Below are positions 1 to 11,424 of a stretch of 64,000 nt of DNA, piece after piece. The notes under the pieces are model-generated. The model ran no database searches, was not told the origin of the DNA, and saw only the letters and a program-made list of their open reading frames with translations. A program made the position numbers and the translations under genes. Position 1 is the first letter of the stretch; each line of letters begins with the position of its first letter. The stretch lies in the NCBI GenBank assembly GCA_026826555.1, contig JAKSZT010054324.1:3618835-3682834 (forward strand), in the 5' to 3' direction. Origin of the DNA: Tolypeutes matacus (taxonomy: Eukaryota; Chordata; Mammalia; Cingulata; Chlamyphoridae).

Positions 1-939
1 AAGTGCTGGTTGAAGTAATACAAATTAAGATTGCCTTGAGGGTTTCACAGTATCCCCTGTGATAAATGATAGCATTTGTGGTGGCACTTTATAAGCCAGT
101 TAGAAAACACTGTTCTTTGTGCCCCAATGATCAGTAGAATGAATACTTTTTGGAATTTACCCAGCAATACTGATGGCTTTTCACCTCAGTGTTCATAGTC
201 ACATAATCTTCCTATCACGTACTTTTGTAGGACCTTTGAAAGAAAGATGCTAATAGATGTCTTAAAAAATGAACCCTCTGATTTCCTTAACATTAAGTTC
301 ACACCAACCTGCAGAGCTAGTTTGGACTAAATCCTTAATTTTTGGTACTTGATGTGCACATAGGAAATGCTTTAAAATTTGTGTGCAATTGTTGTGATAT
401 AATTATTGTACGATATAATAGTGGCAGACCACCACCTGTTATTCATATTGTGAATTTTATGAGTATTTAAGTTCAGGTTAGCTTTTTGTCTGGATCATAG
501 AGAAGAGGAGTTTCTTGCCACTACCAACTGATAAATATTCTTATAGAATGCCAAACATTAGCCAAGACATTATAAAGCAGCTATTGTGGAAAAGAAATGG
601 AATGATTTTGAAAGTCTTTGCTCTTGTGGGTTATGTCCCCACTCTTTCCATCCATATAGATTAACTAAATTTAGCATTAATTGAGCCACATGACAAGGGG
701 ACACTGTGATGGAGATGACCATCAGTCAGCTTTAGATAGATGTGGCCACATTGCTTCAACCTGCAAATGGGCAGGTCTGAGTCACCCTTTGTGGACAGAC
801 TAGTTTCTGAATGGGTTTATAAATCATCTTATGCCAAAGGAAATATGTTTTTATTACTGGTGTCAGAGGCACATCTCATACCTGCCTTTATAAGCAGATT
901 ATGTCATAGCTAGCTTTGATGTTATGCAGTTTCTGTAAC
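1..939. other. unrecognised single-copy sequence
   Basis: AT-rich mammalian sequence with no long ORF, no repeat I recognise and no CpG cluster. I see nothing functional in it. Confidence 0.5.
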
Positions 940-1000
940 AATGATATCTACCATTTATATAGTATCTACAATATGTGTAGGTGCTTTACATAGCTCATTT
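940..1000 (-). repeat. MIR fragment (short)
   Basis: The segment reads like the reverse complement of the MIR 3' region: a 'ctaccatttatatagt' motif followed by 'gtgctttacat'. Only about 60 bases are recognisable, so this is a weak call. Confidence 0.35.
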
Positions 1001-1084
1001 ACTTTTTTTCCAATTTCTTTAAATTTTAGTGAAGTATGTCATTCATACTAGAACACCACAATTGGCCATATGATTGCAGTGAGG

Positions 1085-1165
1085 TCTTAAGATAATTCAT
1101 GAGGCTTAGTATGTAGAAAATGTTCAGCAAATATCAGCTAATATTATTACCAGTAATATTGTTAA
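1085..1165 (+). repeat. MIR 3' end fragment
   Basis: It shows the order typical of a MIR 3' end: a 'gataattcatgaggcttagta' block, then 'gttcagcaaatatcagcta' and an 'atattatta' tail. The 5' two thirds of a MIR are absent or too decayed to see. Confidence 0.45.
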
Positions 1166-1770
1166 TACTGTATTTCTGCAATGTACTTGCAGTGTTTTTA
1201 TCCTGTATTGAAGCTGCATATACCAATAGATCATTAAGGTTCTCAGAAATAAGGACCCTGGAAGCCCTAAGTCCTTCCCGGCAACAGGCAGGATAAGTGG
1301 TTGGTTATTGGACTTCCCGATGAGGTGGATTTTAAGTTTGGGTTGTTCCCTCACCTCTAGGACAGTTGAAACTTTGGGGCCCGTGGAGTTTTCTTTTTAG
1401 CCCTAAAGCATGTTGACTCCTAAAATAGTCATGCAATCTGGCTTCCCTTATCAGTCTGTGCTGACTCACAGTTCTGATTGGACTCAATGTTATTTCAGGT
1501 GTCACAGGTGTACATTTAAGCTTCGGCAGCAACTTGTCTTCCCCACAGTGCTATCCAACAGCTGGCTTTTGAAGAAGGTCAGTGTGACATTCTGTCCATT
1601 CATAAGAAATACTGTCAAAACTGGGCCTTCAGTTTTTCCCAAAGTCTTATAGCCTTTTCCAGGACATTTGAAAAGGGTTAGGTATTAAAGTGAACCTTTT
1701 AAATTACCCAGTAAATAGGTCGATATGGCATAGGTTTCTTGAAACAGGGAAGTTTCAGAACTAAGTTCGG
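1166..1770. other. unrecognised sequence
   Basis: Overlapping ORFs of 66-80 codons on both strands have no recognisable domain and look like chance. I see no repeat here. Confidence 0.45.
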
Positions 1771-1774
1771 GTTA

Positions 1775-1850
1775 TTAATTCAACAACTATTTATTAAGCA
1801 CCTACTATATTCCGAGTACTGTCCTAGGCAGTGAGATGCAATTCTGGTCT
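1775..1850 (+). repeat. ancient interspersed repeat, fragment of an unnamed family
   Basis: It contains 'caacaactatttattaagc' then 'acctactatatt' and 'gtcctaggcagtgag', a common ancient mammalian repeat start. Related copies in this window lie near 6.7, 16.0, 17.6, 28.3, 28.4, 30.3 and 47.7 kb. I cannot name the family with certainty. Confidence 0.45.
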
Positions 1851-2895
1851 GCCTGGTCTTTGTGTCTGTTATCTGGGGCCTCCTCCACACCCGAGGGCCC
1901 TCTGTTCCCACTGCGGGAGAATTTAACACACGCATAGGCTCATGCCCTCCAGAGCCTCTGGCCTTCTTCCCAGGATTTAGGGAAAGGATGGACTTCCCTC
2001 ATATTATTTATTGGGCCAACCGTTTGCCCCAAATTCCAAGACCAGGAATTGGATTCCTGCCTAGGGCCCTTCCTGATACCCCAGTCATTTAAACACTGGT
2101 GCCTGCTTTGTCTGCCAGTGCTCCCCACAGTGGAGTCCTGCCGCTGGCATCGAGACCCGTGACGGGGGCCCCACTACTTGCTGCCAGCCCTTCCATGCTG
2201 GCCATTGGCCACTCCCTAGTTCCTCTGCCAGTCCCCTGTCCTCTTGCCTCAACACTCTGCCCATCTGCTAGGGTCACTCTATCACCACCTACTGAGAATG
2301 CTCCAAGCACCTGCCTAATCCTTATGGTTTTATCAGGGGTCCTGAAACTCCTCCTACTGAGGGGACCCACTGCCTACCAACTCCAGAGCAGTTCTGAACC
2401 AGCTACAACCTCCAGCTCGGCAGACTTTTAGCAGGGAATAAGTGAGAGCTCCCAGTCTCAGGAACCGAGCTCTGAATCAAGTTCCTTTCAGCTGCTGTAC
2501 ACTGAATTTACTACTCAGGCTTTTTCTAGGGTAAATACTCAGCTTCTTTGTTCAAACGAAAGAGGTAGTATAAGGTAGAGGAGGCATGGTGCTGAACTTC
2601 ATCAGCGTTCTTGGCTCTTTTTTACGGTTCCTGGTGCTGCTGTTTGTAAATTTGGCTTCTAAAAGGTAAACTGGATTGTATCACAATGTCTTAATCATGC
2701 TGCAGCTAAATAAGAGAAAGAAAAATGCATTTTGGCATGTTGCAGTGTGTGGCAGGCCTTCTCCTGAATTTGAGAAATAGCAGTATGGTTTCTGTACCAC
2801 CATAGCTTCTATATGTGTTTTTGTTTTTAGTAGGATTTAGCAAAGTTGTTATCACATGCTTTAAGAAGGTGGCCCTGGACGAAAAACACCTCAAT
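1851..2895. other. unrecognised, moderately GC-rich sequence
   Basis: About 2.10-2.43 kb holds opposed ORFs of 110 codons (+) and 93 codons (-). Both are low-complexity in Ser, Pro, Leu and Ala, show no domain and lack a splice or promoter context. I treat them as chance ORFs in a GC-richer stretch. Confidence 0.4.
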
Positions 2896-2910
2896 ACCAT
2901 TTTTAAAATC

Positions 2911-3012
2911 ATGTATTTATTTATTTATTTATTTATGGAGGTGTCAGGGATTGAACTGGGGGCCTCGTACATGGCAAATAGGCACTCAAACACTGAGCTA
3001 CACTCGCTCCCC
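2911..3012 (-). mobile_element. DAS-type tRNA-derived SINE, type B monomer
   Basis: On the minus strand it begins ggggagcgagtgtagctcag, has a B-box-like 'agttcaatccc', and ends in a (taaa)n tail that appears as (attt)n on the plus strand. An 'accattt' motif on both sides may be a decayed target-site duplication. Type B units in this window carry 'tagctcagtg' near the 5' end and usually end 'gtacctc' before the A tail. Confidence 0.8.
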
Positions 3013-3536
3013 ACCATTTCTTTTTTTTTTTTCTTCTAAATTATACTGTAAAAAACTGCAGCCCTCTTCCTTCCTTGGAAATAAGCAGTTTCAAATATAA
3101 GATAGGCAGATGCGTCCCTAAGGATGACTCTCACTTCTATTGTGTAGCTCACTGCTCATAAATAATGAGCTTGGCAAAGATAAGATGCATCAGTTAGTTT
3201 CAAAAGGAAGGACTCTGATGACATTGTAAAGCACTTTATAGCAATTGAAAGGTAAGGTTCATCAGAAATGATCATGCTGTGTCTGTGTGTTTAATGCCCA
3301 TCAAATGGATCATTAGTGTTTACAAATAGATTATATGTATGTATATATACACAAATTTCATAATAGACCTGTGGTTCCTTAACTGGCTAATGTCCAGTAA
3401 AATGAGAAACTTGTCCCACTGCTATTGGTGAGGACTTGAAACTTACCAAAAAGGACTAAAGTCGAGGAGTACTTTTATAATTATCTGATAATCCCAAATG
3501 AAGTAAAAATTTAACTTAAAATGGTGTTTTTTTTCT
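3013..3536. other. unrecognised sequence
   Basis: Apart from a T-rich start, this is AT-rich sequence with no ORF of note and no recognised repeat. Confidence 0.45.
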
Positions 3537-3549
3537 ATAGTCATTTTTT

Positions 3550-3742
3550 TTTTTTTTTTTTTTTTGTAAGATTTTATTTATTTATTTATTCATTTATCCC
3601 CCCCTTGCTGCTTGTGCTCGCTGGGTCAGCTAACCACGCCGTGCGGGCGGGCTTGCCCTCACCAGGAGGCCTCGGGAACCGAGCCCGGGGCCTCCCATAT
3701 GGTAAACGGGAGCCCTACTGATTGAGCCACAGCCGCTTCCCG
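3550..3742 (-). mobile_element. DAS-type SINE, type C monomer, young
   Basis: A full-length minus-strand copy. The sense 5' end is gggaagcggctgtggctcaa, followed by a GC-rich middle ('gcccgcccgcacggc') with many surviving CpGs and a (taaa)n/A tail. It is bounded by 'atagtcatttttt' at 3537-3549 and 3743-3755. The copy at 55.7 kb is very similar, differing mostly at CpG sites, so this is a recent family. It is the second insertion at this spot (see the adjacent dimer). Confidence 0.9.
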
Positions 3743-3755
3743 ATAGTCATTTTTT

Positions 3756-4199
3756 AAAAAGATTTATTTATTTATTTACTTTTATCCATTTTTACCCCCA
3801 TATCCTGCCATTTTTGCTGTTTTTGTGCCATTCATTGGGCAATTCCCTGTGTCTGTTTCCTGCCCTCTCTTCTCATCCTTCTCCTCTCCTCCTGTCTTCA
3901 CTGGGATTTGATCTTGGAACCTCCAATGTGGGAGAGAGGTGTCCTATCTACTAAGTGCCACCTCAGTTCCTGGTTTTTCGGTGTGTCTTATCTTGGCTGT
4001 CCCTTGTGTCACTCTCCTGTTATGTCATCATCTTGCTGTGTGGCTCGGCAGGGCCTGATGGCGCACCCATGCACAAAGCCTGGCGGCATGCGCGCCTTCT
4101 ATATTTTTCTTTTATTTTTACTGGGAGGTCCCTGGGATCGAACCCAGGTCCCTCCACGTGGGCGACGGATGCCCAACCATTTGAACCACATCCACCCCC
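3756..4199 (-). mobile_element. DAS-type SINE, A-A dimer
   Basis: Two tRNA-like units in tandem on the minus strand. The 5' unit (about 4120-4199) starts gggggtggatgtggttcaaa and has 'ggttcgatcccag'. The 3' unit (about 3900-3970) has 'gaggtggcacttagtagat'. They are joined by an A-rich linker containing 'agatgatgacataac'. The 3' tail is (taaa)n. The flank 'tatagtcat' at 4200-4208 pairs with 'atagtcat' at 3743 and 3537. Confidence 0.85.
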
Positions 4200-4208
4200 T
4201 ATAGTCAT

Positions 4209-4241
4209 CGTTTTTTTTTGTTGTTGTTGTTGTTTTTTAGC
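4209..4241. repeat. poly-T/(TTG)n tract
   Basis: A T9 run followed by (ttg)5 and T6. It may be the remnant of an older retroposon tail, because another 'ctatagtc' motif follows at about 4244-4251. Confidence 0.6.
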
Positions 4242-4344
4242 ATCTATAGTCGTTTTTGATATCTTAATACAACTTAATGCCCAGAGGGGCACAACTCTTT
4301 AGCCCATTCTTCACATAGCAAACAGGCACTTAAAAAAAAAAAGA

Positions 4345-4800
4345 CAAAAACATTAATCAGATCATGTTAATTTCCTGCTTAAAAAAAAAACCAATAACTT
4401 CCCACTGCAATCAATTTCTGAGATAAACCAATCTCAAACCCTAAATCCTTGCCTTGGACCATCAGATGCTTCATGAGCAGACCCCTGGCTACTTCTCCAA
4501 CCTGTTACCATTGGACCCCAGCCTCCCTTGCCTTCTTTCTGCTTCTCAGACCCCCTGACTAGTTTCTCCTCCACCCCCCACTGCCACCCGGAGGCTTTGC
4601 ACTTCCGGTTCCTTATGTCTGGAATGCTCTGCCCTGGACTTTTGGGTAGCTGACTCCTTCTTGTCATGCAAGTTTTAGTTCAAATTTCTCCTTCTTGAAG
4701 AGGCCATCTAAAATAATGTTATATCCCTTCTAAGAGCTTCTCGCTATTAGATCATCCTGTATAATTCTTAATATTACTTTTCACCCTGAAATTTTTTGCT
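4345..4800 (+). repeat. L2 LINE 3' region
   Basis: The order of blocks matches the L2 3' end: 'cagatcatgttaatttcctg', then 'ttgccttctttctgcttctc', then 'ggctttgcacttccggttcc', 'ggaatgctctgccctg' and 'gaagaggccatctaaaataa'. It is non-coding today. Confidence 0.8.
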
Positions 4801-6140
4801 TATTCACTTATATCATTTCAATAGAGATAAGAGAACCAGTAATTCTAAGAATCAGATAATAAAATGAAAACCATCATAGTGTTAAGAGGCAAAAAACACT
4901 TGTAAGGGAGTAGTTGTGTTTTCATCAGTGTCTAAGAGAGTCCAGCCAGCTCCTCTGATTTTCAGTGCCGCAGCAGACATTTCAGCTTGCCCAGGGAGAA
5001 GGAGCAAGATGTATAACTATCATGCCTTTTAGAGAGGGTGAATAAATGCTCTGGGTTCTTGACTTTTCAGTTCCAGATTTCTATTTCCTCATAAGGTGGG
5101 GCTGCATTTCCTGCTCTTGTTTCCTTTCACCAAATTCCCTGTTAACTTCAGTTGGCTCAAATGGCTTTTAATTCTTCAACCAAAAGTGATTTGGGTAAGC
5201 CTACAACTCTGACTTGCTAAGAAAGGCTACTCGACCTCCGCAGACTATGTAGAGGTCACCCTTGACAGTGATTCAGTAGTTTAGCAGGTTTACAGCTATA
5301 ACTTCTAACTCCTAAGCCATAAATTAAGAATTGCATGCACCTTCCACATGCATGGAAAGACTTCATTCTCATCCATAAATCACAGGAATTCTAAAGGCCA
5401 TGACAATTCACAGTGTACCCTCCCTTAGTTGTTCTGCTTCCAGGAATTTTTTTCAATTTGATTAACTGGAAGGGTGGAGATGGGGCTTTGCATGCTCATT
5501 TTTGGTATCCTTGGGCCAATAGAGTAGTGAGAGAAACAATCCTCTTTTCAAGGCAGAAAGTATGAGATTGGTTTATCTCAGAAACTTTTCACATCTCTAC
5601 TTTCTGTGACAGTAATTGAGGTTTGCACCATTTCCACCTAACATTCAATAGTGATTTCACCTCCATGTAGCTTAACTCTTACCTCTCAGTTTAAAACCCT
5701 CTTGTTGCTTAAAATGGATGAAGGCCATAGCTATGGCATGGGAAAGATGTAGGTGAAAATGTGTTTGGAGCTAGAAAAGAGGGGAAATAGAGACTGAAAC
5801 AATTTCTCATTTAAAACTGTGGGGATGCTTGTTGAAAATCAGCATACCTGATTTAGAAAGAAAAAAATTCCTAAAAGCAAAATGTCAATTCTCCTAGAGG
5901 GAAGATGATATTCTCAGAGAAGAGTAATTTCTATTTTCTAGCAGTGTTTTCTGTCTCCCAAATGAATTAAGAATTCAGTGTATTTGGGGAATACTTTTGT
6001 GTTTTTGCAAAGTCTGCAAAACAGCTTCCTTTGTCCTCTTCCTACTCTACCTTGGGGCCTCACTTTGAGACTGCCTATTCCCACATAATAGGGTGTGGGA
6101 TAGAGAGAGCAGAGGAGGAATCTTCTCCAGGGACACCAAT
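4801..6140. other. unrecognised sequence
   Basis: About 1.3 kb with no recognised repeat, no ORF above 60 codons and only scattered CpGs. Confidence 0.5.
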
Positions 6141-6155
6141 TAATGCATAGCTTTT

Positions 6156-6474
6156 TTTTTAAAAATTAATTTATTTTTTATTGTGGGTAAAAATCAAAAA
6201 TTTCACAATACATACCAATATTTGTAAAATGATATATAAATATATATGCATATATGTGCATTTGCTTACAAAAATGTTATTTATATATATATAAATATAT
6301 TTTAAGAGGTGCTTAGATTACCTAAAATATTACATGGAATCCACTGGGATTCCCATGTTTTAAGTTTTTTTAATTTTTAAAATTTTTATTAGAGAAGTTT
6401 TGGGTTTCCAGAAAAATTATGCAGAAAATATGGAGTTCCCATATTACCCCTCACCCCCCATTATTAACACTTTG
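6156..6474 (-). mobile_element. 5'-truncated L1 insertion with composite 3' end
   Basis: It is flanked by an exact 15-bp duplication 'taatgcatagctttt' at 6141-6155 and 6475-6489, with the A tail (plus-strand T run) at 6151-6160. On the minus strand, 6474-6366 matches an L1 3' UTR end ('ctgcataatttttctggaaa', then 'aataaaaattttaaaaatt'). The following 200 bases (6365-6160) are AT-rich and end with 'cacaataaaaaataaa' just before the A tail. That second block is either a 3' transduction or a second L1 tail. Confidence 0.7.
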
Positions 6475-6689
6475 TAATGCATAGCTTTTCAGTGAATCCT
6501 ACCCTTATTAAAAAATTAGGAACTCTGCATTTTTCTTGACTTTTTTTGTTTAGGAAGAAATGAGACTAGACGACTTCCAGGGTCTTTTCAAGTACTAACA
6601 TTCTGTTATGGAAAAGTATTGTCAATGACAGTATCTGCTTTGCCGGTAAGACAAAGGTCAGGAAGTGGTGCAGTCTTGGCTGGAATTCA

Positions 6690-6850
6690 ATTCAGGTCAA
6701 TCAAAATTTATATGATTGTCCACTATGTGCTGGGTTTGGGGTTGGGCATTGCAGGGCATAAAAAGAACAGCAAAAATTTCTACTTATCCTTGAACTTACA
6801 ATCTCAAAGTGCAAAAAGACAAGTGAAAATAAAAGTTTTACCAATATGGT
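6690..6850 (+). repeat. ancient interspersed repeat, unnamed family
   Basis: 'gattgtccactatgtgctgg', 'gcattgcagggcataaaaag' and 'cttgaacttacaatctc' appear in the same order as in the fuller copies near 17.6 and 28.4 kb. Confidence 0.5.
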
Positions 6851-6859
6851 GATGCTAAT

Positions 6860-6970
6860 AGAGTTTTTTGCATTTACAGATTAATATATCATGTGATGAT
6901 AATCGTGTGATATAGTTAATATTGTCTCTACTACACAGAAGAAGAAATTCATTTCACGGAAAAAAAGAAA
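6860..6970 (-). repeat. MIR fragment, decayed
   Basis: 'tgtctctactacacagaaga' followed by 'agaaattcattt' resembles the reverse complement of the MIR core (the 'ttttacagatgaggaaact' region). Weak call. Confidence 0.35.
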
Positions 6971-6974
6971 TCTT

Positions 6975-8430
6975 TGAGAATTGCAAAAGGACAGATCCTA
7001 TCTGGTTTGATGATCAAAATAGGTTTCATGGAAATGACAGGAAACTTTGAATCCACTGCTCTTTACTTTTACCATTTTTATAATAGGTTGTCTTCCTCCC
7101 TTTAAATAATTTGTCTCTTAGCTCTGCAAGTCCCTGCTTTACTTTTTTCAAAATGCATAGTTAATTATCTGATGTCTTTTGCTTTTTTGAAGCATACTGC
7201 CTAATGGATGTGGCATGTTTCTAAACATTACCTTTTCCTTCAGACTAATGCTTATTTATTCCAGCCCTAAAAAGTTAATTTAGCTCAGCTTTAATGGGCT
7301 AGTGGGCTCCGCACTGTGATGCCCACACCCTCAGCTCATCAACTCTATATGGGATACATCAGCCTGGTACCTGGAGGATTTGGGGGAATTTTTAGCATGT
7401 TTTGGGTCTCTTGGTACATGGGACGTGTTTATTCCTCATGGTGATCAGTTGTGTTCAGTTTTTGATGGGAAAAGCATGACTTTACTGACCTTTTCTGAAC
7501 AAATAACGTTGCTTAAGGCTCCTTGGTGTCATTTAGAAAAGAATTTCTCTTCCTCTGGGGCTGCCTCAAGAGTTTTGCATTTCAGAACCAGTAAATTCCC
7601 AGCTTCACACTCCTCAACTGCCCTCACCCCACAACTTCAAAAGCAAAATAGAAGGGAACTGAAAGAAGATGGGGATGGGGTAGAGTGGCGAGAGTTCTGT
7701 GACCATCAGTCATGTGTGTTGCACTTTGGTTTGTACGGAAGATTTACATCGATGGCCCTTATCATCTCTCCACAGTAGTTAGCTCCCGTTGCCACTGGAG
7801 GTCAAGCTCTCATTCCCAAGGGAGCTCTTCTCTTTCTAGAAAATGCTTAAGGCTCCTTTCTTTATGTGGTAGGACTCACCCGGAATCCCATAAAGATTGG
7901 GGGAGGAACATTCAAGAAGGTTCATCTGTTGGCCCCTTGTCCCTTTTCCTGTCTCCATTTTAGATCCATCTCCTTCTTAGATCCCCTTTCAAAAATATGG
8001 TAATTAAGTCACTAGGCAAATTTGGGAAGAGATCTTGAGATAGATTTAACAACCAAAATAAAACCACACACTATCTCTATTTAAGTGAGGGAAATCAAGT
8101 TGTTTGTTTAACTTTTGATTCTCTGGATGCGATTCATGGGGTTTGTTTATTTTTTAACTGTAGGGTGATCTAGCATCTCCTCCTTTGGGATTATTAGAGA
8201 ACATCCTTTCGAGGGTGGAAAATCATAAAAGAAAATGAAGAATGAAAACATCTCTCTTTTTTAAAAAAAAAGTTGATTTCCACCCCCAATCACAAGTCAT
8301 TTCTAGCTATGCACAAATTCCCAGTCATTTATAAGCAGAGGAACCTGTTTAAGGAATGGCTAAATTAGCAGTGGCCGCATTCTTGGGGTTTAAGAGTCTC
8401 AAGTGAAATCTGATCCTTGACTGGGAAATT
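6975..8430. other. unrecognised sequence
   Basis: An open frame at 7380-7778 (+, 132 codons) has no clear initiation context and no recognisable domain. I consider it chance. No repeat was recognised. Confidence 0.45.
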
Positions 8431-8431
8431 T

Positions 8432-8720
8432 CTTTTTTTTTTTTTCTGGCAGGCAGGATGACAGTTTAACAAACTGTGGAACAGAATCCCATGTGGTTCA
8501 CCTTCTGCACATGAGGGTTCAGGAGGTTAACATTATGAGGAGAAAAACAGGAGCTGTAGTGCCTCCTTGCACAGAAAAACACAGCAAAACCCACAAAACC
8601 CTTACTGAATAGGCAAGATAACTGGCCCAGTGAGTTTTGGTATTTCACAACGACCTGTTTTAGGAATTTTCCATCACCTTTGAATTCCATCTTGACACAC
8701 TCTGTTTTTACCTTGGCGTC
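8432..8720 (-). other. possible retrocopy-like segment with A tail
   Basis: On the minus strand there is a 74-codon ORF (8466-8690), open a further dozen codons upstream. About 20 bases after its stop comes a run of about 14 A (plus-strand T run at about 8432-8446). This resembles a processed retrocopy, but there is no AATAAA before the A run, no duplication I can find, and I do not recognise the protein. A chance ORF next to a poly-T tract is equally possible. Confidence 0.2.
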
Positions 8721-8785
8721 AACTCTTCAGTTGTTCTAACTATAGAAAATATGGCATGATGTTATCAATACAGATATATCATTAT

Positions 8786-9008
8786 AGTGATTTTCAAACC
8801 TTTTCAGATGTTTCAAGCAAATAGATAAAAAAGACTTAGGTCCTCAATAAATGAAATAGATAAAAGTGGATCTGCTTTGGCTGCAGTAGTGGGTGAAAGC
8901 CTCGTATTCTCTCCTATTTCATCCCCACTCCTTCACCAGGAGGTAGCTTCCCTTGCTCAAGAAAGAAAACCTTAGAACTTCAAGGAACACGGTTTGAAAA
9001 ATACTGCC
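8786..9008. repeat. hAT-Charlie-type non-autonomous DNA element
   Basis: The ends are inverted: 'agtgattttcaaacc' at 8786-8800 and 'ggtttgaaaaatact' at 8991-9005. The 222-bp interior, with 'cttcaaggaacac' near the end, looks like the MER-type hAT family. I cannot assign the subfamily. Confidence 0.55.
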
Positions 9009-9220
9009 CCATAAGCTTTGTTTCTAAAAATTCCCCTTGAGGGCCTCTTTCCTTCTTTTCGTTGGGAGTCAGGAAGGAGTCACCATAAGAGGCTCCCCGA
9101 GACCACCATCCCTGCATTGCAGGAATGAGAGACGGAGGTCAGGTGCAAGCTCCTCGTGGGCTGAGCAGCCCCTCCGAGATTCCTCATCTATCCTGACAGG
9201 AAATGTGGATGGTGAAAGCA

Positions 9221-9859
9221 CAGCTGATTCTCACTGTTCATGGTAGTTATGTTATATAAAGTCACTGCAAACACTGAATTAGTGAATACCTAACCATTTT
9301 TCCGAGGGGAAATACTGGCCTAGGTTCCTATGGGCCTCTAGTTTTTTGGTCATTTTTTTCTGACATTTTTCTCAACTGATCAATGCATAACCTTGTTTTC
9401 TGTGTGTTTCTGTTTAAAGACAACTTATTTAATATATATTGATTTGCTAACATTGAACGCATACACAACAACACTATTATTCATCCCCGAATGAAGCTTA
9501 ACACATTTTCTCCATAAGGCACATCACAGCCTTCTTGCACTTAAGAACACTAGACAGCACTTCAGCACTATGCTTGGGGGCCATTTTAAACAGCAAACTC
9601 ACCAAAAAAAAAAAAAAAAAAAAAAAATTCACATGTTCACATGCCATGAAAATAACACTTGTTCACAGTATGAGAACTGAGACAAGAAGGCAGAGCATTG
9701 CCTTGTTTGACCTCAACTAGGAAAGTATGCTTAATTTTTTGCTGCTCTGCACGTGTCTGCAAAAGCACCTACAGCAACTATTGATTTTGGGTTACAAAAA
9801 AATTTTAGCAAGTAGAAGAATTCACAAATGCAGTGTCAACCAATAGTGAGCATTGACTG
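9221..9859 (+). mobile_element. Tigger/pogo-type non-autonomous DNA transposon
   Basis: The terminal inverted repeats start 'cagctgattctcact' (9221) and end 'agtgagcattgactg' (9859). Internal blocks such as 'gttatataaagtcactg', 'aacactgaattagtgaatac', 'acaaccttgtt'-like text and 'gggggccattttaaac' match a Tigger-related element I know from other mammals (MER44-like). There is no transposase ORF. A run of about 24 A at 9604-9627 has expanded inside it. Confidence 0.7.
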
Positions 9860-11424
9860 GACCTGGTCAGGGAGTAGTGATGTCTCCTTAGACCCTGAGA
9901 GGGTGATCAGGCTGGGTGGTTTAGCTAACATCTCTGGGAAGCCCCAACAAGGCAACTGATGCCCCCAGGGGCCCGTGGAGAGCCTACTTTGTTGAGGCAG
10001 AGGGGCTCCTGAAAGCTCTGTTGTATTCACTCCCTGTGTCCCAGGTGCCGATCTTACTGCCACAGACACAGTCTTAGACCCTCTCACCCTAAAAACACCC
10101 TAGCTCTTCCCTGGTACCTGGTTTCACGGAAACCATAAGAGATGTTTGTGCTTTTATCTGGCAATAGTACGTATGCCTTGAATGGTAGCCTTGAGAGCCA
10201 TGGTTATGAAACTTCAAGCTCATGTCCTTGTGTGGAAGCCTTGAAGCTGGGTAACCTTCCACCAGCACCACTGGTGGGCTGGCTCCAGCTTCCCATCCAT
10301 GCTACAGTCACAGCATACATCTGAGTACTCCTTTTCCCAGATTCCTGTCTCTCCAGTATTCAGCCCAGCTTTGTCCTTCTGCCACTAACAAATTGCCACA
10401 GCAAACTAAAAAAAATGAATCACGTTTTAGTTCCCAAGAATATTTCTTCTGTGTATTTTAATGGTTTGGGGATATATTTTTCTCTTATGTTTTCATTCTG
10501 AATTGCTTTGCATGTGATTAAAATTTTTAGGATATATTTTTGTTGTTGTTGTTGTTCCCCTTCTTTTCCTTTCCTATGAATTCAGTGATTAGCTCCCAGC
10601 TTATGTCTGCTGTGAGATATTGTTCCTCTATGGGGGTATTTTCAAAGATCATACTTTTCAGTGTGGGGTTAGCTGACTTGTTGACTGATATATCTAGTTG
10701 GCTTTCCAAGTGTTTCATCTTAGTATCATTCTAAAGTTGTAAACCCAGCCGAGACCTGTGAGTGGAAGTGAATCTGACATGGGTGGTTGTGGGGTTGGTG
10801 AGAAGCAAAGGAAATTTCACTCTGGGCTTTCTATTTTTGCATGGCATCTGCAGCTTGGATCTGAAGCCAGGGAGTCTCCTAAATTGTAAATACAGATTTA
10901 ACCATGGAGTATCTTGCACTTCTGAAGTGGGTATGAATCAAAACCACAAACTTGAGTGGGAATACAGTATTGTGTTACTTTATTTTTTTCTTTCATTCAG
11001 CTTACATCTGAGTACAGCTCCCACTCCACCAGGTGGTGGGAAATCCAGCCTTAGACATTACTGAGGCTTTCTATCCTTCCTTAAAGTTTGGCAAAGCTTC
11101 CAGGATTTTTCTCTGAGCCAAAACATCAAGGCAGCCCAGCCAGTCCTTTATTTACACTGGTTACCACTGAGATTCCCATTATCTCAGCCCACATGGTTCC
11201 CTTGAATGTGCTGTTCCTGTGCCAATCTTGGGCCACAGGAATCTTTGGCACAGCTAGGAGCCCTGGCACCTGCCATCCAGCTGTTTTGTATGTGTGGGGC
11301 AGCCATCACCTCTGATGTTGACCTCTCGCCTGGCAATAAGTCATATCAATAAATTATCTTGAAATCCTTCTCTGTCCAGACTTTGCGACTGAAATGAATG
11401 GAGACTCAACATTTTCACTTTATT
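9860..11424. other. unrecognised sequence
   Basis: Several 60-100 codon ORFs on both strands look like chance. (TTG)n at about 10541-10556 is a small simple repeat. No interspersed repeat was recognised. Confidence 0.45.

Noticed and set aside
2089..2431. Opposed ORFs of 110 and 93 codons
   Set aside because: Low-complexity Ser/Pro/Ala/Leu products, no domain, both strands open.
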